Part shown: piece after piece, positions 1 through 7,106 of the stretch
Position numbering within the stretch: the first letter of the stretch is position 1
Layout: the number at the start of each line of letters is the position of its first letter
Assembly (NCBI GenBank): GCA_964530165.1
Contig: CAZGYE010000209.1
Span: forward strand, 1-10,516
Source: CAZGYE01 sp964530165
GTDB taxonomy: Bacteria > Planctomycetota > Planctomycetia > Planctomycetales > Planctomycetaceae
Length of the DNA: 10,516 bases
Direction: 5' to 3'
Notes under the pieces: generated by a model
Databases searched by the model: none
The model's input: the letters and a program-made list of their open reading frames with translations, nothing else
What the model was told of the DNA's origin: nothing
Program-made: the position numbers and the translations under genes

Positions 1-843
1 GGTGGTGACGCTTTCTAAGTAAAGGACCATTCCGGTGGCGAAACTGCCGAAGACTGCCACGATGATGTCGAGGTCCCCGTCGCCGTCGAAGTCGGCGGTT
101 TGCACGCCGTTGACGCGGCCAAGCCCCTGAAAAAGGGTGATCGATTTGAACTCGCCGTTGCCGCGGCCTCGCAGCCAAACGACGCTGCCCTTATTCGTAT
201 CCTGATTCTCGAAGACGCCAAGATTGGCGACCAAGATGTCGCGTATTCCGTCCCCGTCAAAATCGACCACTTCCGTCTGGCTGGGATGCGGAACACGTCC
301 GACGACTTTGGCCGGCTCTGCGGGACGTGACGGCTTCCAAATCGCCACAAGACCGTAACGCATGTCGCAGATCAGCAACTGTACGGGACCAGTTTTAGAG
401 AGCTGAACAAACTTTACGCTTGAGATTGCCGGCCAGCGGTGAGCGCCTTCCAGCGTGATCGGACGTCTCTCAAACGTGACGGGCGACGGGGGTGAATCGA
501 AAGCAGACTCCGGCACGTCGAAGTACTGCGGTGAACGTGCCGTGAAATACTCGATGACGTCCTCGATGGGTGGAATGTCTGTCTTCGGCCATGGCCTGTC
601 GCGCTGAACGTAGTCGTACATTTCCTTGATTACGGTCGGCCAAAGAAACCTCAGCTCGCAATCCGGGGGAGGGAACTGGTGGCAGGTCCCGCAAAATTCT
701 TCGATGCTGGGCGGAGTCCTGCTCGTCAACGAGTTGTTTTTGGGCCCAGGAGCAGAGATCCTAGTGCCCCACCACGACTTGGCACTGAGTACCGTGATGC
801 CGATGAACACGAGCAGCACCGTGGCACCCAGCACTTTTCGCAT
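1..843 (-). CDS. Exported CxxCH (cytochrome c-like) / FG-GAP (VCBS) repeat protein, C-terminus cut by window edge
   Basis: The frame is open from an ATG at 843 to the window edge without a stop, giving 281 residues of a longer protein. Residues 4-20 form a hydrophobic signal peptide or membrane anchor, so the protein probably acts outside the cytoplasm. Residues 51-55 read CGTCH, a CxxCH heme c attachment motif, followed by FPPPD and a helix with Met75, a possible distal heme ligand. From about residue 125 the chain becomes beta-propeller-like, with two calcium-binding motifs: DFDGDGIRD at 194-202 and DFDGDGDLD at 251-259, as in FG-GAP/VCBS proteins. The start is supported by a purine-rich GGGGAGGG a few bases upstream. 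It lies 102 bp downstream of the M28 peptidase on the same strand and may share its transcript. Heme binding is inferred from the motif alone; substrate and electron partner are unknown. Confidence 0.85.
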   Translation of the reverse strand, partial: MRKVLGATVLLVFIGITVLSAKSWWGTRISAPGPKNNSLTSRTPPSIEEFCGTCHQFPPPDCELRFLWPTVIKEMYDYVQRDRPWPKTDIPPIEDVIEYFTARSPQYFDVPESAFDSPPSPVTFERRPITLEGAHRWPAISSVKFVQLSKTGPVQLLICDMRYGLVAIWKPSRPAEPAKVVGRVPHPSQTEVVDFDGDGIRDILVANLGVFENQDTNKGSVVWLRGRGNGEFKSITLFQGLGRVNGVQTADFDGDGDLDIIVAVFGSFATGMVLYLESVTT

Positions 844-945
844 TTTTCCCTCCCCTTGGCCACCCTATCGATTTTCGGCGATTTACGCGGCCGACGCAAG
901 AACCGTTGCAGCTCGGACGTTCTTTGTGACCTTGCAGACCCATTT

Positions 946-2469
946 TTACTCGGACTGTGAAATGGCGAGGCGAACCGTGCGGATCTGTCCGTGGCGTTCG
1001 ACGAACAATTCCAGAGGATTCTTGGACGCGTGAATCAACCTTTGAAATTCGTCGCTCGATGCGAAGTTCTTGCCGGAGACGGCGTAGATGTGGTCGCCGA
1101 CCTTCAAGCCGGCGCGATCAGCCGGCGAGCCGGCGGAGACGCGAGCCACAACGACGCCGTCGGGGATCGCCTCGTCGATACGCCAAGCAATCCCCACACG
1201 CGCCGGTGTGCCGTCCAAATGGACCGTCAGTTTCAGCGGTTCTTTGGCGCCGTCTCGCTCGACCAACACCGAAACGGGATTCTGGGCCGCGTGAACCAAA
1301 CTGCGGAAATCGTCGACTTCCTTCGGGAGAGCGCCCCCGAATTCAACAATCTCGTCTCCGACTCGCAGTCCCGCCGTCGCGGCCGGAGAGCCTGGAACGA
1401 CATCGGTCAGCTTCACTCTGTGTTGCTTGTCCAGATTTCCGTCCCAGGAAATGCCGAATCGTGGGGGCAGCGGCGGCAGCGGCGTTTGGTAGCGGCGATG
1501 CACGGACTCGTTCTCGTTTCGGCATTCCGCACGAAACGCCGCCAACTGCGGCCGATTGGCTGACTCGTGAATCACGCGGAACAACAGACGCGTGATCTGT
1601 CGCATGCCGTTCAGGTTGAGTTTGTCGACGTCGTCCGAGGGACGGTGATAATCGTAGTGCTTTCGCGTGTACGGCATGACGTACGGAATGTCTCTCATGG
1701 CAAACGGATAATGGTCGCTGTCGCGGATGATGTCCCAGTTGAAATTGATTTCCAGACCAATGCCCCGATTCTGCTCGCTGAAGAGTCTCCGCAACCCCAG
1801 AGTTGTCCGAACACCGTAAAGCACCAGCGTGTTTTCCCGCAACCGGCCGATCATGTCGAAGTTCACCAGCAGCCGCACCTGCGCCAGACGGATCGTGGGA
1901 GACTCCAGCCAATGTTCGGAACCGAGCAACCCTAATTCCTCGGCGTCCCAAAAAATAAACAGAATCGACCGTTTGGTTCGAGGCTCCAGCGACGCGAAGG
2001 CCTCAGCCAGTTCCAGCAGCCCGGCCGTTCCGCTGGCGTTGTCGTCGGCTCCGTTGTGGATGTACCCGATGGGCCCATTGCTGTTTCGCCACGACCCGTA
2101 GCCGACGTGATCGTAATGGGCGCCGACGAGAACGTATTCGTCTTTCAGCCGCGGATCGCTGCCAGGAACGACGGTCAGAATGTTGCGGTAGTCGTCGCCA
2201 AATTCCTGAAAGAAGCGTTTGTGAGGCCCGGCCGGCTCGACGCTCAGTTTCTTGAGCTGCTCAACCAAGTACACGCCGGCCGCCCGGCCACCGCGACTGC
2301 CGGCTTCGCGGCCTTCGAGGGCGTCGCTGGCTAAAACGGTCGCGTGCTTGCGCAGGTCCCCGATGCGGATCGATTCCAGCGCCGCTGCAAACGTGCCGGC
2401 CTCGACGGCGCCAGCCGACAGCAAACAGACGAGCACCGTGAGAAACGGTTTTGTGAATCGATTTGCGAA
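946..2469 (-). CDS. Exported M28 family zinc peptidase with two PDZ domains (start hidden in gap)
   Basis: A frame with stop TAA at 946-948 runs upstream into the N gap. A GTG at 2436 would give 496 residues, but the frame continues 11 codons further to 2469 and reads as the basic and hydrophobic parts of a signal peptide ending near VEA, so the true start is probably in the gap. Counting from that GTG, the M28 metal set is complete: H107 in AHYDH, D131 in GADDN, E166 (general base) and E167 in DAEELG, D194 in NFDMIG, and H264 in YHRPSDD. Two PDZ domains follow, at about 325-407 and 412-492, each with a 'GSPA...AGL.VGD' core. The M28 family comprises aminopeptidases and carboxypeptidases with two co-catalytic zincs; PDZ domains usually bind peptide termini. 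Export is predicted from the leader. The peptide substrate cannot be told from sequence. Confidence 0.93.
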   Translation of the reverse strand, partial: FANRFTKPFLTVLVCLLSAGAVEAGTFAAALESIRIGDLRKHATVLASDALEGREAGSRGGRAAGVYLVEQLKKLSVEPAGPHKRFFQEFGDDYRNILTVVPGSDPRLKDEYVLVGAHYDHVGYGSWRNSNGPIGYIHNGADDNASGTAGLLELAEAFASLEPRTKRSILFIFWDAEELGLLGSEHWLESPTIRLAQVRLLVNFDMIGRLRENTLVLYGVRTTLGLRRLFSEQNRGIGLEINFNWDIIRDSDHYPFAMRDIPYVMPYTRKHYDYHRPSDDVDKLNLNGMRQITRLLFRVIHESANRPQLAAFRAECRNENESVHRRYQTPLPPLPPRFGISWDGNLDKQHRVKLTDVVPGSPAATAGLRVGDEIVEFGGALPKEVDDFRSLVHAAQNPVSVLVERDGAKEPLKLTVHLDGTPARVGIAWRIDEAIPDGVVVARVSAGSPADRAGLKVGDHIYAVSGKNFASSDEFQRLIHASKNPLELFVERHGQIRTVRLAISQSE

Positions 2470-2569
2470 NNNNNNNNNNNNNNNNNNNNNNNNNNNNNNN
2501 NNNNNNNNNNNNNNNNNNNNNNNNNNNNNNNNNNNNNNNNNNNNNNNNNNNNNNNNNNNNNNNNNNNNN
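2470..2569. other. Assembly gap of exactly 100 N
   Basis: One hundred consecutive N. A round 100 is a common placeholder for a scaffold gap of unknown length, so the real distance between the flanking genes is not known. The gap removes the start codon and ribosome binding site of the M28 peptidase and begins immediately after the stop codon of the dehydrogenase. Confidence 0.99.
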
Positions 2570-3556
2570 CTACCTGGAATACGACGGAAACTCCACGAGG
2601 ACTTTCAGCGCCCCGTCCTTTCTGTCGCGAAAAGTCTCGAAGGCCGTCTGAATCTCGGCCAGCGGATAGCGGTGCGTGATGATTTTCTCGACGTCGATGC
2701 GTCCCTCTCCGATCCAGTTCATCGCCAACGGGAAATCGCGCCGGAAGTCCGGGCTGACGCTGTTGTGCACGGTCAGGTTCTTCATGTACAGATCCAGCCA
2801 GCGAATGCCGTCGATCTTTTTCGGCGGCATTCCGAAAAAGAGAATGCGGCCCGCGTGCCGACAGAGGTCGATGCACAGATTCAAGGCTTGGTCGCCGTGT
2901 CCGACGGCTTCGATGACGATGTCGGCCATCGCACCGCCGGTGATGCGCTCGACCGCGCGAACGGCGTCTTCGGTGGCACTGGAGACCACGTGGGTCGCCC
3001 CCATCGGCTGACTGACGACCAGCCGCGATTCCAACAGGTCGACCGCGATGATCCGCCTGGCCCCCAGATTCCGCACGGCGGCGCAGAAAAGTTGACCGAT
3101 CGGTCCCTGACCGAGGACGACCACGTCTTGATCGAGCACTTCGGGCAGTTTCTTCAGCGCGTAGAGGACCGTTCCCAACGGTTGGGCCATCAGCGCGTGC
3201 TCCTCCGGAACCCGCGAATCGAGCGGAATGGCCCGATCCTCGCGAACGGCGAATCGCTCAAACAGCCCCTTCTGGTTGAGCGGGACAGCCAACACGCGAT
3301 CGCCCGGCTGGAATCGCTCGCCCGAGGTCGCCACGACGCTGCCGATCATCTCATGCAGCGAATGTCCGACGACCGGCGGAGGAAACTCACCGTTCATCTT
3401 GAAGAACGGCATATCCGAACCGCACAAACACGCGCACTCGGGCTGGAAGATGATCTCGCCTTGGCCGTTGGATTGATCACCGTTCGGTGTCAACTCAGGC
3501 TCGGGAACGTCGATCAGTTCAATTTGACCGGGGGCTGAGATTTGTCCTGCCAGCAA
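2570..3556 (-). CDS. Zinc-binding alcohol dehydrogenase family protein (MDR superfamily), TTG start
   Basis: The chosen start is TTG at 3556, giving 328 residues. The frame is open further up to an ATG at 3700, but those 48 residues resemble no dehydrogenase N-terminus, whereas the TTG sits six bases after AAGGAG and homology-like sequence (LAGQI...IELIDVPEPEL) begins there. Visible features are CGSD with Cys45, the usual catalytic zinc ligand; GHSLHE at 64-69 with His and Glu as further ligands; and the NAD(P)-binding GQGPIG at 149-154 followed by an acidic Asp173, which favours NAD. The four-cysteine structural zinc lobe of classical alcohol dehydrogenases is absent. The family oxidises or reduces alcohols, polyols or sugars; substrate is unknown. 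The stop TAG occupies 2570-2572, touching the gap, but the protein already ends in the expected KVLVEF-like strand, so it looks complete. Confidence 0.9.
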   Translation of the reverse strand: MLAGQISAPGQIELIDVPEPELTPNGDQSNGQGEIIFQPECACLCGSDMPFFKMNGEFPPPVVGHSLHEMIGSVVATSGERFQPGDRVLAVPLNQKGLFERFAVREDRAIPLDSRVPEEHALMAQPLGTVLYALKKLPEVLDQDVVVLGQGPIGQLFCAAVRNLGARRIIAVDLLESRLVVSQPMGATHVVSSATEDAVRAVERITGGAMADIVIEAVGHGDQALNLCIDLCRHAGRILFFGMPPKKIDGIRWLDLYMKNLTVHNSVSPDFRRDFPLAMNWIGEGRIDVEKIITHRYPLAEIQTAFETFRDRKDGALKVLVEFPSYSR

Positions 3557-3792
3557 TGTTTTCTCCTTGTTCGTTCCGAGCAAGCGTGTTGAATACTGTC
3601 CTCTTTTTGCAAACGCGACGCAAGTATCCTGCGGCCCGCGACACAGAACCAACGCACAATTGAGATTTTGACCACGACGCCCGGACTGCACTTGCGGCAA
3701 TTTCCGCTGATTGGGTAAAAGATGCTGCCCGCCGGCGCCCCCAGCGAGACGCGAAGCCGGTCCGTTCGTTTTTCCATCAATGAGTCTACGGC
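3557..3792. promoter_or_regulatory. Divergent intergenic region, dehydrogenase / membrane synthase-like gene
   Basis: These 236 bases separate two divergent genes and must hold promoters for both. Apart from the dehydrogenase ribosome binding site I found no promoter match worth naming: the best -35/-10 pairs on either strand match only about half of the consensus. Open frames crossing the region have no recognisable protein features. No strong Shine-Dalgarno precedes the ATG at 3793. Confidence 0.5.
3563..3568 (-). promoter_or_regulatory. Shine-Dalgarno AAGGAG deciding the TTG start of the dehydrogenase
   Basis: Read on the minus strand, AAGGAG is followed by AAAACA and then TTG. The six-base spacing is close to ideal, and no in-frame ATG lies near, so this site sets the start codon. 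Confidence 0.7.
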
Positions 3793-6700
3793 ATGGATGC
3801 CCTGCGACTTACCGTTCTACACCGCGTTCTTGAGCGACTCAAGAGATTCGCCCGCTCGGCAACAGGACACTCGCTGGCGGTCGGTTTGTTGGGCGGGGTC
3901 TATGTCCTGTGCGGCTTTCAGCAGTTGATCGCGAACTTTGGCACGGGCCTTCCCATCACCACTGCCGCCGGCTTCGTGATCGCGCTGGCTGCCAGCCTTG
4001 GCTTTCGCAGCGACCCCGGCCGATCGGCGACTTCCGCTCGCGCGGTGAAGGAGTATGCGCTGTTGCATTTCGGGCTGGCCGCGTGGATGGTCACGCTGCC
4101 GTCGCTGATGCCAGCGGTCGAAAGGCTGCTGGGCCACATCTCGGCGAATACGCTGGCCTCAGCGGGCGGAGCCTTTCTGATTACCGTGCCAGCGGCGACG
4201 TTGATCGTCGGCGTCCCCAGCTTTCTGCTGGTCCGAATGCCGATCGCCTTGCATGGCTGCCGGTTCACACCGGTGATGTCCGCCACGGAGACGCTCGACG
4301 ATGTGGAATCTGCGTCTGCCTCTGCGATGTCGCGGTTCTATCTGGCCGGTCTGCTGCTGGGATTGTTGTTAGACGTCTTTGTGTTGGCGCCGCTGTTCGG
4401 CGTGCAAATCCTCGGATTCATGGCTGCGTTGATTGGCGCGATTCTCTGTTTCCGGTGTTTCTGGAACAACCAGCCCGCCGCGCCAGCAAGGGTCGAAGAC
4501 CGGTGGCCCTCGCTGGCGTTTCGGCCTGGTTGGAGTGTCTTGCCACAGGGAAATGCGCTGTGGACGATGACGGCGGTCGCTTGCTGCGGGGCCCTGACCG
4601 CGGCCCTTTGTCGCATGCTTCATCAACTCGTTCCGGTCGCGAGTTTTCTGGTTGTTGCGGAATGGACAGCGCTTCTGGCCGGATTGACGCTCGGTTGGTT
4701 TTGGGTGGGACGCCAGAGCGAGCGAAACGCACAACCACACGTGATCGGGACGTGGTCGTGTCTCGGGACCGCGGCATGGAGCGTCGGGGTCTTGGTGGTT
4801 TTCCCACTGCTGATTGATCTGGTGCTCCTGTTGAATTCATCCGTTTCGCATGTCTGGCTGATGATGGGTGTCCGCACTCTGCTGGCGGCGATCGTCTTGT
4901 TGCCGATCGGCGTCGGCTGGGGGCTGACGGGGTGTGGCACGCAGAGGTCGAATCGGTTTCATTCCCTCGTGTTCGTGGGCGGCCTATTTCTCGTGCGATG
5001 GGCGTTTTTACCCCGCTGGGGAGCGGCCGAATGCTTGATCGCGGCGGCGTGGTTGTTGCTCGCACTGGCCGGAGTGCGGTGGATCAAAACGCGGTTAAGT
5101 CCGCGCGGCTGGGCTGGGAAGGGCGCGGCCGTTGCCGCCGGATGCCTGGTTGCCTTCTCACCGCTGCTGGGCGGCATGTACGATCCGGTCGGCTCGGCGA
5201 AATTGCTGTTCTCGACGAACGTTTTCATCGCGTATCGCAGCGGGGTCGATCGACAAACATTGTCCGTTCTTGACGAAGGACGCCACCTGGCCACGGCGGA
5301 GGGAGAACAGGGAACTCATACGCTCTGGAAATACCGCGGGGCACAGATGCAGCTTCGCGAAAACGGCGTCCCGACGGCAGTCGTCAGCACCGACACCCGA
5401 TACTGTCCGCATTTCTCCGCCGAGGTCATGCAGGCGGCCATGCCGTTGACGCTGCATGAACGCCCTCACCGGGTGTTGCTGCTGGGTCTCGGCGGCGGCG
5501 TTCCGCTGACGACCTGTCTTTCGTTTCCCGTAATGGAGTTGACGTGTGCGGAAGGCGATCCACACTTGATCGAGCTGGTGCGAGATCAGATTTGGCAGCG
5601 CTCGGCCGTGAATCCGGACGAGGACGATCGTCTGCGACTCTTGCAGTTGGATCCCGCCCTGGCGGTCCTGTGTGGAAACGAACCATACGACGTCATCATT
5701 TCCAGTCCCCCACCATCGGCGTTGATGCGGGCGACACCGTGTTTCACCGCCGAGTTCTACAACCGTGCGGCAAGCCGGCTGGCGGAAGACGGCATCTTCT
5801 GTCAACGGTTTCAGCAAGTCGACTACGGTCCCTGGCCGCTGCGCATCGCGGCGAGAACCATTCAGGCGGCTTTCGACGACGTCGCGGCCGTGGAAACCGG
5901 ATCGGGCGAAATGGTCTTGCTCGCCACTAACTCGCCGAAAGGATTGGTTCGCGAAAAGCTTCTCGAACGCTTGCAGACGCCGCATGTACGACGGGTGCTC
6001 AGTCAGATCGGCTGGGACTGGTCGGTCGTGTTGAACCTGACGGCGTACGGCGACGCGGCGCTGGCCGAGTTTGCCGGCGAGGGGGCCGCCGGCATGAACA
6101 CCGCCGGGAACGGACGGTTTGCATTTCGTTTGCCGCAAGAAGTGATGCGCTGGGGACCGAAGTGGCAGGACCTTCAGCAGCAGCTCTCGCAGCGGCGGGA
6201 ACGCTTCCTGGAATGGATCGGCGACGACGGCGAAGATCCCGACGTGCTGCGACGTCTGGCGGAGGTGGCCGGTCAGCGGAAGTTGATGACCAACTCGCCG
6301 GACGAGTGGTGGGTCTATCGGAAGGCGGTCCGCGACCAATTCCGCTCGGGGCCGCAGACGTTGATCCAGCAAGTCAGTCACAAGCTCCCCTCGCGCGCAT
6401 TACATCCAGAAGAGAAACGGCGGCTGCAGTATTTCGCGGCATTATCGAAGGCGATCAGCCAAAAGCCGCTCAACAACGAAAACATTCGCCGGGTCGCAGC
6501 ATTTGCGACACCGTACGATCCGCTCATCAGTTACTTCCTGCATCAGGAAGTCGCCGAGCTGTACGCCCGGGCCGACGATCGGGACTTGCAGGCTGAATTG
6601 GTCCATCGCTTGCACGCGATCTATTTTGCCGATTCGAGGGACCGGTCGGTGAGGAATGTCACAGAAGCCGTGCGGCTGCTGTTGGAGCATCCGGAAACGG

Positions 6701-7023
6701 TTCCCGATCCGTTCCAGAGGTGGGACCACCTGCACGCATTGCTGCAGATGCTCAAATCCCGCTGGGAGGCCCGCGCGTCGGTGAAGCCGTCCGCTGCAAC
6801 AGGAGTCGTCCTGATCGATATTGACAAAAGCATCTCGGCAGTGGAGAGGTCGTTCGCGGCGATGGACGAATTGGCCGGCCGCGTCGATGTACCGGCGGAT
6901 GAGTGGCAGGCTCGACGGGACTATTTGGAGCGGACGCTGGTCCGTCCGTTGCGGACTTACCGTGGTCGAATTCTGCCGCATCACCGCCGCGGCCGCGACA
7001 CGCGGAGCAAGCTCCGCGGCTAA
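3793..7023 (+). CDS. Large polytopic membrane protein with spermidine-synthase-like domain and long C-terminal helical region
   Basis: A 1076-residue protein. Residues about 26-480 hold roughly 13 hydrophobic segments with short loops. A cytoplasmic-type Rossmann domain follows at about 490-735. It contains GLGGG at 565-569 (nucleotide/AdoMet-loop position), an acidic EGDPHL at 587-592 matching the post-strand-2 acidic motif, YDVII-SSPPPS at 632-642, and FTAEFY at 651-656. This order matches membrane-fused spermidine synthase-like proteins. The catalytic Asp of true polyamine aminopropyltransferases (in a DSTDP-like loop) is replaced by SSPPPS, so classical aminopropyl transfer is doubtful. 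The last roughly 320 residues are charged, mostly helical by composition, and unrecognised. The start ATG lacks a clear Shine-Dalgarno; no better start is visible. The gene stands alone: divergent from the dehydrogenase and convergent with the regulator. Substrate is unknown. The domain call is firm, the activity is not. Confidence 0.85.
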   Translation: MDALRLTVLHRVLERLKRFARSATGHSLAVGLLGGVYVLCGFQQLIANFGTGLPITTAAGFVIALAASLGFRSDPGRSATSARAVKEYALLHFGLAAWMVTLPSLMPAVERLLGHISANTLASAGGAFLITVPAATLIVGVPSFLLVRMPIALHGCRFTPVMSATETLDDVESASASAMSRFYLAGLLLGLLLDVFVLAPLFGVQILGFMAALIGAILCFRCFWNNQPAAPARVEDRWPSLAFRPGWSVLPQGNALWTMTAVACCGALTAALCRMLHQLVPVASFLVVAEWTALLAGLTLGWFWVGRQSERNAQPHVIGTWSCLGTAAWSVGVLVVFPLLIDLVLLLNSSVSHVWLMMGVRTLLAAIVLLPIGVGWGLTGCGTQRSNRFHSLVFVGGLFLVRWAFLPRWGAAECLIAAAWLLLALAGVRWIKTRLSPRGWAGKGAAVAAGCLVAFSPLLGGMYDPVGSAKLLFSTNVFIAYRSGVDRQTLSVLDEGRHLATAEGEQGTHTLWKYRGAQMQLRENGVPTAVVSTDTRYCPHFSAEVMQAAMPLTLHERPHRVLLLGLGGGVPLTTCLSFPVMELTCAEGDPHLIELVRDQIWQRSAVNPDEDDRLRLLQLDPALAVLCGNEPYDVIISSPPPSALMRATPCFTAEFYNRAASRLAEDGIFCQRFQQVDYGPWPLRIAARTIQAAFDDVAAVETGSGEMVLLATNSPKGLVREKLLERLQTPHVRRVLSQIGWDWSVVLNLTAYGDAALAEFAGEGAAGMNTAGNGRFAFRLPQEVMRWGPKWQDLQQQLSQRRERFLEWIGDDGEDPDVLRRLAEVAGQRKLMTNSPDEWWVYRKAVRDQFRSGPQTLIQQVSHKLPSRALHPEEKRRLQYFAALSKAISQKPLNNENIRRVAAFATPYDPLISYFLHQEVAELYARADDRDLQAELVHRLHAIYFADSRDRSVRNVTEAVRLLLEHPETVPDPFQRWDHLHALLQMLKSRWEARASVKPSAATGVVLIDIDKSISAVERSFAAMDELAGRVDVPADEWQARRDYLERTLVRPLRTYRGRILPHHRRGRDTRSKLRG
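7001..7018. repeat. GC-rich palindrome overlapping the 3' end of the membrane-protein gene
   Basis: CGCGGAGC, two bases, GCTCCGCG: a perfect 8-bp stem. It is translated in frame as the last residues of the upstream protein (RSKLRG, then stop), so the C-terminus appears to be written by the palindrome. It may be a REP-like interspersed element, which is inference. Confidence 0.55.
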
Positions 7024-7043
7024 AATGGGATTCGGCAGAATCC
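7022..7043 (-). terminator. Possible weak intrinsic terminator for the sigma-54 regulator
   Basis: On the minus strand, GGATTC-TGCC-GAATCC forms a 6-bp stem with a four-base loop and is followed by CATTTTA. It sits about 65 bp past the regulator stop, between two convergent genes. The stem is short and the T run is only four long, so the call is tentative. Confidence 0.3.
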
Positions 7044-7085
7044 GCGGAGAGTTGCAGAAGCAAATCAAGAGGGCTCGGCCGTGAG

Positions 7086-7106
7086 CTCTCAACTCTCAAC
7101 CCTCGA
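7086..7106. repeat. Short tandem heptamer (CTCTCAA x2 plus a degenerate copy)
   Basis: CTCTCAA at 7086-7092 and 7093-7099, followed by CCCTCGA, ends exactly at the stop codon of the regulator (7107). No function is evident. Confidence 0.5.

Noticed and set aside
957..1595. Arg-rich plus-strand frame inside the peptidase gene
   Set aside because: Low-complexity Arg/Ser composition is typical of a wrong frame in GC-rich DNA; the opposite strand encodes PDZ domains.
2252..3538. 428-codon plus-strand frame running through the N gap
   Set aside because: It crosses the unknown bases and is antisense to both the peptidase and the dehydrogenase, which have intact motifs.
5158..6381. 407-codon open frame antisense to the membrane synthase-like gene
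   Set aside because: It mirrors a long, clearly real gene on the other strand, has no domain, and GC-rich DNA commonly gives such antisense frames.
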